From DAIDJM01 sp964250215 (GTDB lineage: Bacteria; Pseudomonadota; Alphaproteobacteria; Acetobacterales; Acetobacteraceae), in assembly GCA_964250215.1 (NCBI GenBank), contig CAXUEX010000052.1, positions 1-17,540 on the forward strand: a DNA stretch of 17,540 bases, given 5' to 3'. Positions within the stretch are counted from its first letter, which is position 1. Every line of letters begins with the position of its first letter. A program made the translations under genes and the position numbers. A model generated the notes under the pieces. That model was not told where the DNA came from. It made no database searches and worked only from the letters and a program-made list of their open reading frames with translations. Below, piece after piece: positions 7,053 through 14,062 of this stretch.

Positions 7053-8407
7053 CAGCCGGCCCGCGCCAGCGCGTTGTCGTAGGCGTCCCGGATCGCCTCG
7101 TGGCGCAGATGGCGATAATCCCGCACCCGCCACTCGCCCGCCACCATCGCATGCTTGGCCGGCGAGTGCGGCGCCGCGAAAATCGCCGCATCCAGCCAAT
7201 AAGCCGGATCGTCGCTCGCCCGGCGCCAAGCCATTTCCGGCGCAGGTTCTATCACCACGAAATCGGCGCGCGCTCCCACCGCGATCCGGCCCGCCTCGCG
7301 CCCGCCCGCCTGCGCGCCGCCGCGCGCGGCTTCTTGCCACAGCGCCACGCCGGTATGGCCCGTGCCGCCAATGCCTATATTCCGCCGCCGCAGCGCCAGG
7401 CGCTGGCTGTATTCCAATGTCCGCAGTTCCGTAAATGCATCGGTGCAAACATTGCTGTCGCTGCCGATGCCGAAAACCCCGCCGGCATCGGTAAGAGCGG
7501 GAAAATCGAAAATCCCGTCCCCAAGATTGGCCTCCGTCGTCGGGCACAGGCCAATCACCGCACCCGAAGCCGCAACACGGCGCTTTTCCTCCACCGAACT
7601 ATGCGTGCCATGAATCAAGCACCAATGCCGGTCCACAGGGGCATGATCCAGCAGCCACGCCATCGGCGGCGCACCGCGATCGCGCACGCAATCCGCCACC
7701 TCCGCAATCTGCTCCGAAACATGAATATGGATCGGCACCCGCGGATCGATCGCCGCCGCACCCTCGGCCACCCGCGCCAGCGAAGCCGCCGGCACCGCGC
7801 GCAAACTATGCGGCGCCAGGCCGAACCGCAGATCGCCCGTGCCGCGCCCCCGCGCCGCCTCCAGCATCGCCAGCGCCTCGTCCGCCCGGTTGAAAAACTG
7901 CCGCTGCGCAAACTCGATGGCGCCCGCACCGAACCCCGCGGTCTCGTACACGCCGAACAGCAACGTCAGCGCAATCCCCGCCTCCGCCGCCCCCTCGATC
8001 AGCGCCTCCGCCATCTCGGTGCGCCGCGCATAAGGCTTTCCCTGCGCGTCATGATGCAGATAATGAAACTCCACCAACCCCGTATAGCCGCCCTCCAGCA
8101 GAAGCATGCCCAGATAGGCGCCCGTCGCCCGCATCAGCGCCGGGGTCATCCATTCCGCATGCGCATACATAATGCGCCGCCAGCTCCAGAAATCGTCCGG
8201 CCCCGCCGCGTGCTCGGCCAACCCCGCCATGGTGCGCTGAAAAGCGTGGCTGTGCAGATCGGTCATGCCCGGCAGCAGCGCACCGGCCACGCGCTCGCCG
8301 TCCGTTCCATCGTCTATCGTAACAATATCGCCGCCCTCGATGCCGATGCGCTTGCGCGCCGCAAAACCGGTCTCCAGCAGCACCCAGTCGGGAAGAAGGT
8401 GACGCAC
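7052..8407 (-). CDS. hutF: Formimidoylglutamate deiminase
   Basis: 451-residue amidohydrolase-superfamily enzyme that hydrolyses N-formimidoyl-L-glutamate to N-formyl-L-glutamate and ammonia, the step before HutG. Expected metal ligands are His52 and His54 (DLHSHAFQ), His229 in IHIHVSEQ and Asp317 in IGSDSNV; Glu232 and His266 (LIHGTHS) match the catalytic acid/base positions known for this family. The WSWRRIMYAHAEWMTP stretch is typical of HutF. The start is GTG 8407: no in-frame ATG exists before the first metal motif. A poor ribosome-binding site and the operator palindrome only nine bases upstream suggest a very short leader. It is the first gene of the leftward operon and divergent from hutI. 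Presence of hutF defines the five-step route, in which formate is released and not formamide. Confidence 0.95.
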   Translation of the reverse strand: MRHLLPDWVLLETGFAARKRIGIEGGDIVTIDDGTDGERVAGALLPGMTDLHSHAFQRTMAGLAEHAAGPDDFWSWRRIMYAHAEWMTPALMRATGAYLGMLLLEGGYTGLVEFHYLHHDAQGKPYARRTEMAEALIEGAAEAGIALTLLFGVYETAGFGAGAIEFAQRQFFNRADEALAMLEAARGRGTGDLRFGLAPHSLRAVPAASLARVAEGAAAIDPRVPIHIHVSEQIAEVADCVRDRGAPPMAWLLDHAPVDRHWCLIHGTHSSVEEKRRVAASGAVIGLCPTTEANLGDGIFDFPALTDAGGVFGIGSDSNVCTDAFTELRTLEYSQRLALRRRNIGIGGTGHTGVALWQEAARGGAQAGGREAGRIAVGARADFVVIEPAPEMAWRRASDDPAYWLDAAIFAAPHSPAKHAMVAGEWRVRDYRHLRHEAIRDAYDNALARAG

Positions 8408-8461
8408 TTGGCACCAAGCTGTCTAGACAGCTAGCGTAAGACCCCCCGCCCGGAGAGACAA
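8408..8461. promoter_or_regulatory. Putative divergent hutF/hutI promoters
   Basis: For hutI (+): TTGGCA (8408-8413) and TAGCGT (8432-8437) are 18 bases apart and bracket the palindrome. For hutF (-): TTGTCT (8461-8456) and TACGCT (8438-8433) are 17 bases apart, with the palindrome immediately downstream over the expected start site. All are weak matches to the sigma-70 consensus; GGAGAG (8452-8457) is the hutI ribosome-binding site, seven bases before its GTG. The arrangement would let one repressor dimer block both promoters. Confidence 0.4.
8417..8432. promoter_or_regulatory. Perfect 16-bp palindrome, candidate HutC operator
   Basis: AGCTGTCTAGACAGCT is its own reverse complement and lies in the 57 bp between the divergent hutF and hutI starts. 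Its core TGTCTAGACA has the TGT-N4-ACA form expected of GntR/HutC operators. One copy could control both directions. I saw no second copy in the window. Confidence 0.72.
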
Positions 8462-8464
8462 GCC

Positions 8465-9670
8465 GTGCACGCCGCCGACGCCATCTGGCTGGGCCACCTC
8501 GCCACCATGCAGCCCGGCACGCCCTACGGCGCCGTGCCCAACGGCGCGCTCGCCGTGCGCCACGGCCGCATCGCCTGGGTGGGGCCGGCAGCCGAGCTCC
8601 CCGCGGTGCTGGCCGGCCCGAACACCGAAACGCACCAAACCGACGGCGCCTGGATCACCCCCGGCCTGATCGATTGCCACACCCACCTGGTGTTCGCCGG
8701 CGAGCGCAGCGCGGAGTTTGAAGGCCGCCTGCTCGGCACCGGTTACGCGGCTGCGGCGCGCCACGGCGGCGGCATCCTCTCCACCGTCCGCGCCACGCGC
8801 GCCGCCGACGAACCCACGCTCGCCGCCCTCGCCACACCCCGGCTCGAAAGGCTGATGGCGGACGGCGTCACCACCGTGGAAATCAAGTCCGGCTACGGTC
8901 TCGATCTGGAATCGGAACTGAAAATGCTGCGCGTGGCCCGCAATCTCGGCCGCGCCCATGGCCTGCGGGTGCGCACCACGCTGCTCGCCGCGCACGCCGT
9001 GCCGCCGGAATTCGCCGGCAATGCCGACGCCTATATCGACCACATCGTGCGCACCATCCTGCCCCAAGCCGCGCGCGCCGGCCTGGCCGATGCGGTGGAC
9101 GCCTTCGCCGAAACCATCGCCTTCTCGCCCGCCCAGGTGCGCCGCGTATTCGCCGCCGCGCAAGCGCACAGCCTGCCCGTAAAACTGCACGCCGACCAGC
9201 TTTCCGACGGCAACGGTGCCGCGCTGGCCGCCGAGTTCGGCGCCTTTTCCGCCGACCATCTGGAATACACCAACGAAGCCGGCGTGCGCGCCATGGCGGC
9301 TTCGGAAACGGTCGCGGTGCTGCTGCCCGGCGCCTATCTCACCGTCGGCGCCACGCAGCCGCCCCCGGTGTCCCTGTTCCGTGCCCACAACGTCCCGATG
9401 GCGGTCGCCACCGACTGCAATCCAGGCTCCTCGCCGCTCATCTCGCTGCTCCTGGCCGGCAATCTAGCCTGCGGATTGTTCCGCCTGACGCCGGAAGAAG
9501 TGCTGGCCGGCATGACGCGCCAAGCCGCGCGCGCGCTCGGCCTGCAAGCGGAAACCGGCACACTCGCGCCCGGACTGGCCGCCGATTTCGCCGTCTGGCC
9601 GATCCACCACCCGCGCGAACTGGCCTATTGGATCGGCGGCCTGGCGCCGTCGGTCCGCATCAGCAAGTAG
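8465..9670 (+). CDS. hutI: Imidazolonepropionase
   Basis: 401-residue metal-dependent amidohydrolase that opens the ring of 4-imidazolone-5-propionate to give N-formimidoyl-L-glutamate, the third step of the pathway. Metal ligands expected are His72 and His74 (LIDCHTHLVFAGER), His242 (KLHADQLSDG) and Asp317 (AVATDCNPG); His265 (SADHLEYTN) is also conserved. VEIKSGYGLDLESELKMLRV and LLAAHAVPPEF are typical of the family. Length is as usual (about 400-405). The GTG at 8465 is taken as start because GGAGAG stands seven bases upstream and no ATG precedes the conserved N-terminal strand. It is the only hut gene on the plus strand and is split from the others by the shared control region. A repeat-derived hairpin follows directly after the stop. 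Confidence 0.95.
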   Translation: MHAADAIWLGHLATMQPGTPYGAVPNGALAVRHGRIAWVGPAAELPAVLAGPNTETHQTDGAWITPGLIDCHTHLVFAGERSAEFEGRLLGTGYAAAARHGGGILSTVRATRAADEPTLAALATPRLERLMADGVTTVEIKSGYGLDLESELKMLRVARNLGRAHGLRVRTTLLAAHAVPPEFAGNADAYIDHIVRTILPQAARAGLADAVDAFAETIAFSPAQVRRVFAAAQAHSLPVKLHADQLSDGNGAALAAEFGAFSADHLEYTNEAGVRAMAASETVAVLLPGAYLTVGATQPPPVSLFRAHNVPMAVATDCNPGSSPLISLLLAGNLACGLFRLTPEEVLAGMTRQAARALGLQAETGTLAPGLAADFAVWPIHHPRELAYWIGGLAPSVRISK

Positions 9671-9726
9671 GGCGGATAAGCGAAGCGCCATCCGCCGCCG
9701 ACGCAGCGCGGCAAAGCCAGCATCGC
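9667..9726. repeat. 60-bp dispersed repeat, copy 1, with strong hairpin after hutI
   Basis: The unit starts at the last codon of hutI and contains GGCGGAT (9671-9677) pairing with ATCCGCC (9690-9696), with an inner GCG/CGC stem around an AAG loop. It continues with a conserved tail ending GGCAAAGCCAGCATCGC. A second unit of the same length starts at 9837; over the last 35 bases the two differ at three positions. The GGCGGATAAGCG...ATCCGCC form resembles short intergenic repeats I know from many proteobacteria. The hairpin may also end hutI transcription. Confidence 0.6.
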
Positions 9727-9802
9727 CGCCGCACTCGCCGGCGTTACCGCCAGCCCCAGCAAGTAGCAACCATTAAGATCGTTACGCAATCGGCGCCCTC
9801 TT

Positions 9803-9812
9803 NNNNNNNNNN
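9803..9812. other. Assembly gap (10 N) flanked by C-homopolymers
   Basis: Ten Ns are followed by a 12-base C run (9820-9831) and a 9-base C run (9855-9863). The Ns probably mark a scaffold join of unknown true length. The surrounding 9671-9920 stretch shows no coding sequence that I can support; apart from the two repeat copies and a hairpin I see nothing in it. Confidence 0.9.
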
Positions 9813-9836
9813 GGCTTTACCCCCCCCCCCCTCCTT

Positions 9837-9896
9837 GTGCGGGTAATACCCCAACCCCCCCCCGCCGCCGACGCAGTAAGGCAAAGCCAGCATCGC
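9837..9896. repeat. 60-bp dispersed repeat, copy 2, apparently damaged by base-call errors
   Basis: Bases 9862-9896 match copy 1 (9692-9726) at 32 of 35 positions. The first 25 or so bases are still the same length as in copy 1 and agree at scattered positions (for example GG, ATA, AA), while most disagreements replace G, A or T by C. This looks like copy 1 read through poor sequence and not a different element. See the matching finding. Confidence 0.5.
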
Positions 9897-9910
9897 GTTC
9901 GCGGAACGCG
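9894..9910. terminator. Hairpin after the ornithine aminotransferase gene
   Basis: CGCGTTC (9894-9900) and GAACGCG (9904-9910) form a 7-bp stem with a 3-base loop, ten bases beyond the stop codon of the leftward gene. There is no T-run, so a terminator role is only possible. It overlaps the end of repeat copy 2. Confidence 0.35.
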
Positions 9911-9920
9911 CCATGCCACC

Positions 9921-11159
9921 CTAAATCCGCAACGCCTGGTCGAACCGCTCCACCGCCCAATCCACTTCCGCCGGCGTAATCACCAGCGGCGGCGCGATGC
10001 GGATGGTGTTCACATGCGTTTCCTTGCACAGCACGCCAAGGTTCTTCAGCGCCTCGCAGAAACGATGCGCACCGCCCGCCTCCGGGTGCAATTCCACCGC
10101 CAGCATCAGCCCCCGCCCCCGCACCTCCTTCACATGGTTGGTGCGGATCTGGCGCAACCCCGACAGCAGCCGCTCGCCCATCGCCGCCGCGTTCTCGATC
10201 ATGCCCTCTTCCACCAGCACCCGCATCGCCGCGCGCGCCACCGCGCAGGCCAGCGGATTGCCGCCGAACGTGCTGCCATGCTCGCCCGGCTTCAGCACGC
10301 CCAGCACTTCCGAATTCGAAAGCACCGCCGACACCGGATAGAACCCGCCCGAAAGCGCCTTGCCCACCAGGGTCAGGTCGGCCTCCACCCCCTCGTGCTC
10401 CTCGGCCAGCAGCCGCCCGGTGCGCCCCAGCCCGGTCTGGATCTCGTCCAAAACCATGATCACGCGCTCGCGCGTGCAAATCTCCCGCACCCGGCGCAGA
10501 TACCCCGCCGGCGGAATGATCACCCCCGCCTCGCCCTGGATCGGCTCCACCAGAATGGCCACCGTCTCCGGCGTGATCGCCCGCTCGAACGCCGCCGCAT
10601 CGCCATACGGCACCACCCGGAACCCCGGCGTGAACGGCCCGAAATGCGCCCGGCTCACCGGATCGGTGGAAAACCCCACGATCGCCAGCGTCCGCCCATG
10701 AAAGTTCTCCGAACAAACCACGATCTCCGCCCGGTCCTCCGGCACGCCCTTCACCTGGTAGCCCCACTTCCGGGCAACTTTTAACGCAGATTCAACCGCT
10801 TCCGCCCCGGAGTTCATAGGCAGCACCTTATGCGCCCGGGTCAGCTCGCAAATTTCACGATAAAACAGGCCAAGCTGGTCGTTATGGAACGCCCGGCTGG
10901 TCAGCGTCAGGCGCTGCGCCTGCTCCGTCAGCGCCGCCAGAATTTTCGGATGGCAATGCCCCTGGTTCACCGCCGAATAGGCCGAAAGGCAATCCAGATA
11001 CCGCGTGCCCTCCACGTCCCACACCCAAACGCCCTGCCCCCGCGCCAGCACCACATCCATCGGCTTGTAGTTGCTGGCGCCATAGAGCGCCTCCAGCGCC
11101 AGAAAATCGGCGGTGGAGCGGGGCTTGGTCACGGTGGGATTGGGGGGCAGCGTATCCAT
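9921..11159 (-). CDS. rocD: Ornithine aminotransferase (ornithine-oxo-acid transaminase)
   Basis: 412-residue PLP-dependent class III aminotransferase transferring the delta-amino group of ornithine to 2-oxoglutarate, giving glutamate-5-semialdehyde and glutamate. The PLP lysine is Lys267 in TLVGKALSGGFYPVSA; Asp238 in VLDEIQTGLGRTG holds the pyridine nitrogen; FHGRT (153-157) and the GSTFGGNPLACAVA stretch are typical. The N-terminal ASNYKPMDVVLARGQGVWVWD and YLDCLSAYSAVNQGHCHP identify ornithine aminotransferase within the class more closely than acetylornithine aminotransferase. Length is close to that of other OATs. The start is ATG 11159; the ribosome-binding site is weak. Being near the hut genes makes sense, as both routes end at glutamate, but it is a separate unit. 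The MFS gene lies 45 bp upstream on the same strand. Confidence 0.93.
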   Translation of the reverse strand: MDTLPPNPTVTKPRSTADFLALEALYGASNYKPMDVVLARGQGVWVWDVEGTRYLDCLSAYSAVNQGHCHPKILAALTEQAQRLTLTSRAFHNDQLGLFYREICELTRAHKVLPMNSGAEAVESALKVARKWGYQVKGVPEDRAEIVVCSENFHGRTLAIVGFSTDPVSRAHFGPFTPGFRVVPYGDAAAFERAITPETVAILVEPIQGEAGVIIPPAGYLRRVREICTRERVIMVLDEIQTGLGRTGRLLAEEHEGVEADLTLVGKALSGGFYPVSAVLSNSEVLGVLKPGEHGSTFGGNPLACAVARAAMRVLVEEGMIENAAAMGERLLSGLRQIRTNHVKEVRGRGLMLAVELHPEAGGAHRFCEALKNLGVLCKETHVNTIRIAPPLVITPAEVDWAVERFDQALRI

Positions 11160-11204
11160 CCCGAGTGCCTAGCACAAAAGCAGGCCGCCCGCAGCCTCCC
11201 GACC

Positions 11205-12422
11205 CTAGCGCATAGGTCGCTCAAAGCGGCGAACCTCCGGCTGGCCGCACAGAATTGCCACGCTGGCGATCACGCAAACGCCGCACAGCGCCAAGCTCGT
11301 CCGCGCGCCCATGAGGCTAATGGCTGGTCCGGCCAAAACATACCCCACAGGCAACAGCCCCATATTCGCCAACTGCACGATCGCCATCGTCCGGGAGAGC
11401 ATCGCGGGGTCGATTTCCGTCTGAATGGCCGTGATGGTCAGAACACTGAGCATTGCGGCACCGACACCGAAAATGACGCTACCCGCCAGAACCACGGCGA
11501 ACGGAGCATGCACCGCAAGCAGGAATATCGGGGCCGATAGCATCGCCGCCGCCGCTTCCACGCCCAGCAGCATTCTTCGAGGCTGGAATCGTGCGCAAGC
11601 CAAGGCGCCCAAAACAGCCCCGACACCGATGCTGGTCAACATCGCGCCCCAGCCCTCCGCGCCACCGCTCGCGCCGGCGAACGTTCCGGACAACACAACC
11701 GGCGCAATGACGTTGAAGGGCGCGATCGCCAGCATGTTGAGAAATCCGTATTGAGCAACAATCAGGAAAAGCCACCTGGTCTGCCGCATCGCCTGCACCG
11801 CCTCGATCAACTCTCGCCCGGCGGATTTTCTCGCCGCTGTCAACGGCGCCGCTCCGGCCACCCGGTCGATGGCAAGCAGGCACAATGCGCTCGCAATATA
11901 GCTTGCCGCATCAAGCGCGATGCCCCAGCCGGCACCGAAAGCCGCAACAATCGCGCCACCGATCGCCGGCCCAATCACCATGGCAAGTGCATTGGCCGTT
12001 CGCAACAGCCCGTTGGTCCGGCCGAGCTGTTCCCGCACCACGATCTCGGTCAGAAACCCACCGCTCGCGGGCTGAAAAAAGGCGTTTCCAATGCCGATCA
12101 AGGCCGAGACCGCGACCATCAAGGCAAGGGGCGCGTGTCCCCAGATAAGGCAAGCCGCCAGAACCGCCTGTGCAAACGCCCGGAAAAAATCCGCACTGAT
12201 CATAATGCCGCGCCTGGACCACCGGTCGCCCGCGATACCGCCAAGCAGAAGCAATACGATGGTCGGCACCGTCTGCGCTGCGAGGACCAGACCAAGCCCA
12301 CCCGCGCCGTGTCCGGAATCGAGCACGGCGAAGCTCATGGCCACAGGAACGATGGCCGTGCCGACGTAGGAAAGGGCCGCGCCGGCAAGGTAGATGCGGG
12401 CATGGCGTCGTCCGGAATCCAT
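11205..12422 (-). CDS. MFS transporter, probable drug/siderophore-type exporter
   Basis: 405-residue major facilitator superfamily protein with about 10-12 hydrophobic segments spread over the whole length. Motif A is visible in the loop after the second helix as GGIAGDRWSRRG (61-72), and the antiporter-like GPAIGGAIVA (151-160) in helix 5. NAFFQPASGGFLTEIV and RTNGLLRTANALAMVIGP place it near the MefA/EntS-like branch of exporters. A central loop (residues about 187-215) divides the two halves. The substrate cannot be told. The start is ATG 12422 with AAGGCGGG just upstream. It is divergent from the DUF2975/HTH pair with 84 bp between, an AT-rich patch. Codons with A/T at the third place are commoner than in the neighbours on both sides, which suggests acquisition by transfer. 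It ends 45 bp before the ornithine aminotransferase gene. Confidence 0.87.
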   Translation of the reverse strand: MDSGRRHARIYLAGAALSYVGTAIVPVAMSFAVLDSGHGAGGLGLVLAAQTVPTIVLLLLGGIAGDRWSRRGIMISADFFRAFAQAVLAACLIWGHAPLALMVAVSALIGIGNAFFQPASGGFLTEIVVREQLGRTNGLLRTANALAMVIGPAIGGAIVAAFGAGWGIALDAASYIASALCLLAIDRVAGAAPLTAARKSAGRELIEAVQAMRQTRWLFLIVAQYGFLNMLAIAPFNVIAPVVLSGTFAGASGGAEGWGAMLTSIGVGAVLGALACARFQPRRMLLGVEAAAAMLSAPIFLLAVHAPFAVVLAGSVIFGVGAAMLSVLTITAIQTEIDPAMLSRTMAIVQLANMGLLPVGYVLAGPAISLMGARTSLALCGVCVIASVAILCGQPEVRRFERPMR

Positions 12423-12447
12423 ATACCCGCCTTACACGAATAAATTA

Positions 12448-12480
12448 CTGTTTGACAGATATTCTTCCATACGAGAGGAT
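12448..12480 (+). promoter_or_regulatory. Candidate promoter with inverted repeat upstream of DUF2975 gene
   Basis: An exact TTGACA (12452-12457) sits within the small inverted repeat CTGT-TTG-ACAG (12448-12458). With a 17-base spacer the -10 would be GAGGAT (12475-12480), only a 3/6 match. The inverted repeat could be an operator for the HTH protein of the same unit, which is a guess from position. Confidence 0.4.
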
Positions 12481-12510
12481 ATGACAACCCCAGCCGAGCA
12501 CCGAAAATGA
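12481..12510 (+). CDS. Possible 9-residue leader peptide overlapping the DUF2975 start
   Basis: ATG 12481 opens a frame for MTTPAEHRK with TGA at 12508-12510. The stop overlaps the ATG (12507) of the next gene in an ATGA. A purine stretch GAGAGG (12473-12478) lies just before it, though only two bases away, which is closer than ideal. The DUF2975 gene has no clear ribosome-binding site of its own, so re-initiation from this leader would explain its translation. It could also be chance. Confidence 0.3.
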   Translation: MTTPAEHRK

Positions 12511-13169
12511 CCGTTGTCGCTTTCGCCCCACCAAAGCCCAGCCTCGCCGCAGAACCCGTTGGCGTCTCGGAATATGCGGCGTGCGGCGCGGCAGAAAGCC
12601 GGCTGCGGCTTTATGGCCTGGCCATGCGGTTCTGCTTCATGCTTGTTCTTGGCACGTGGGCAATCCTGCAGATCGGCTGTCTGCTTTCGCTCTTTCTGCA
12701 CTTCCAGTCGGGGATCGTGGCGGGCACCATAAACGGCACGCTGGCCTTCAAATTCTGGCCACCGATCGACTACTTTTCTCCAAGCCACGCCTCGGCGAGC
12801 GCGTTTGTTCCTCACGCATTCCCAACCGCCGTAGCGATCGGCTATTCCCTCATCCTCTTCGTGGCTTCCGTGCCATTTTGTGCTGCCTTATTCTATCTGG
12901 CTGAGCTTTTCGGCCGCTATTCGCACGGTGAAGTCTTCACGCAACGCAACGCAACGGTGATGCGGCGCATGGCTCATTCGATCCTGGCAACAGGCTACTC
13001 GCCTCTGCTGCTCGGGCCCCTGGCACACGCGATCGGCGTATTACGACCCATCACAGGCATCACCGACGCGATGATCGCGTTCATGCTTCTCGGGCTCATC
13101 CTGCTCGCCATCTCGCACGTCATGGAGATCGGCAAACGCTTGCAGCAGGATCAAGAGGCCTTTCTCTGA
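12507..13169 (+). CDS. DUF2975 family membrane protein
   Basis: 220-residue inner-membrane protein with four predicted helices: about residues 40-66, 107-135, 157-179 and 187-206. Between helices 2 and 3 is the cytoplasmic stretch GRYSHGEVFTQRNATVMRRM, and after helix 4 comes VMEIGKRLQQDQEAF; both fit the DUF2975 pattern (a GExFT-x-RN box, then an ME-x-G-x-x-L tail). DUF2975 proteins are commonly encoded next to a small Cro/C1-type HTH protein, as here, where the stop and the next start overlap (TGATG). Function is unknown; the pairing suggests a membrane partner that controls or senses for the regulator. The start at 12507 lacks a good ribosome-binding site and overlaps a possible leader frame. 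Third-position A/T is more frequent than in the flanking hut and uvrA genes. Confidence 0.82.
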   Translation: MTVVAFAPPKPSLAAEPVGVSEYAACGAAESRLRLYGLAMRFCFMLVLGTWAILQIGCLLSLFLHFQSGIVAGTINGTLAFKFWPPIDYFSPSHASASAFVPHAFPTAVAIGYSLILFVASVPFCAALFYLAELFGRYSHGEVFTQRNATVMRRMAHSILATGYSPLLLGPLAHAIGVLRPITGITDAMIAFMLLGLILLAISHVMEIGKRLQQDQEAFL

Positions 13170-13405
13170 TGCCGATCGTCCTGCATCTCGATATGATGCT
13201 CGTCCGGCGCAAGATAAAGTCGAACGAACTGGCACGCGCCGTCGGCATAACGGAATCCAATCTTTCCGCGATCAAATCGGGAAAGATCAAGGGAGTTCGC
13301 TTTTCAACGCTAGACTCGATCTGCAAGCATCTGCGGTGCCAGCCGGGCGACATTCTCGAGTATATTTCCGAAAACGATACCGAGAATGTCGCGAAAGCCG
13401 GCTAA
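13169..13405 (+). CDS. Small Cro/C1-type helix-turn-helix regulator (DUF2975 partner)
   Basis: 78-residue DNA-binding protein consisting of almost nothing but a lambda-repressor-like helix-turn-helix: MLVRRKIKSNELARAVGI (10-27) then TESNLSAIKSGKIKGVRFSTL, with CKHLRCQPGDILEY completing the five-helix domain. This form matches the short HTH proteins (YozG-like) that accompany DUF2975 membrane proteins in Bacillus and many other bacteria. The ATG overlaps the DUF2975 stop by one base, so the two are cotranscribed and translation is coupled. There is no separate ligand-binding domain, so the signal probably comes through its membrane partner. Likely targets are its own promoter and the divergent MFS gene, an inference from the layout. 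Confidence 0.87.
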   Translation: MPIVLHLDMMLVRRKIKSNELARAVGITESNLSAIKSGKIKGVRFSTLDSICKHLRCQPGDILEYISENDTENVAKAG

Positions 13406-13427
13406 CCCGGCGCCCTAGCCAGCCGGC
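13397..13427. terminator. Inverted repeat spanning two convergent stop codons
   Basis: GCCGGCT (13397-13403) pairs with AGCCGGC (13421-13427), with a 17-base loop that holds both stop codons of the HTH gene (+) and the ferritin-like gene (-), whose ends are nine bases apart. No T-run follows on either side. A terminator role is plausible but weakly supported. Confidence 0.35.
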
Positions 13428-13999
13428 AGCATCGGCTTGCCTTCATGCGCCACAAGCAGGTCATGCATATCGTTCGCATGTTCCTCCTCCACGCCCAGAA
13501 TGCCCTCCAGCATCACCCGCGTCGTCGGGTCGTCGTCGCCAAAATAACGGATCAGCTCGCGGTAATGCTCCACCGCAATGCGCTCGGCCACCAGGTTTTC
13601 GCGGATCATGTCCACCAGGTTTTCGCCCTGCGCATATTGCGAGGCCGATCGCGTCGCCAGCCCCTCGGGACTGAAATCCGGCTTGCCGCCAAGCTGGTTG
13701 ATGCGCTCGGCCACCGCCTGCATGTGCTCCTGCTCCTCGCGCGCGTGCTCCGCGAATTCCTTCCGCACCCCCTCCGACGATATGCCCGTCGCCGCAATCG
13801 CGTGCGCCGTATAGCGCAGCACGCAAACAATCTCGGTCGCCAGCACCGTCTGCAGAATATCGATGGTCTGCTTCACGTCCCCCTTATAGGCCGGCGTGAT
13901 CGCGCCCTCCGAAATATGCTGCCGCGCCTTTTCGCGCAGCGTCTTCACATCGGATAGAAACGGTTTCGCGGCAGCAGCGGACTTTTCAGGCGAGGCCAT
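13415..13999 (-). CDS. Ferritin-like di-iron domain protein (bacterioferritin-type)
   Basis: 194-residue four-helix-bundle protein of the ferritin-like superfamily. Residues spaced as di-iron ligands are Glu56 (LATEIVCVLRY), Glu89 and His92 (AREEQEHMQ), Glu139 (ENLVAERIAVEHY) and Glu171 and His174 (GVEEEHANDMHD). Iron storage or oxidant protection is the expected role. There is a flexible Ala/Lys-rich N-terminus of about 15 residues and no heme-binding Met that I can point to with confidence. Starts at 14005 and 13999 are both possible; GGAG stands three bases before the first and nine before the second, which favours 13999. It lies 57 bp downstream of uvrA on the same strand and may be partly cotranscribed. 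Whether it forms a 12-mer, a 24-mer or neither cannot be told. Confidence 0.83.
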   Translation of the reverse strand: MASPEKSAAAAKPFLSDVKTLREKARQHISEGAITPAYKGDVKQTIDILQTVLATEIVCVLRYTAHAIAATGISSEGVRKEFAEHAREEQEHMQAVAERINQLGGKPDFSPEGLATRSASQYAQGENLVDMIRENLVAERIAVEHYRELIRYFGDDDPTTRVMLEGILGVEEEHANDMHDLLVAHEGKPMLPAG

Positions 14000-14062
14000 G
14001 GGCATTCACTCCGGGTTTCGCAGCCATATTTAGCAGCGTCTATCGGCCGTGTCTCGCCGCCA

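Noticed and set aside
9727..9836. A small gene between hutI and the ornithine aminotransferase gene
   Set aside because: The only frames cross the Ns and the C-runs, so none can be supported.
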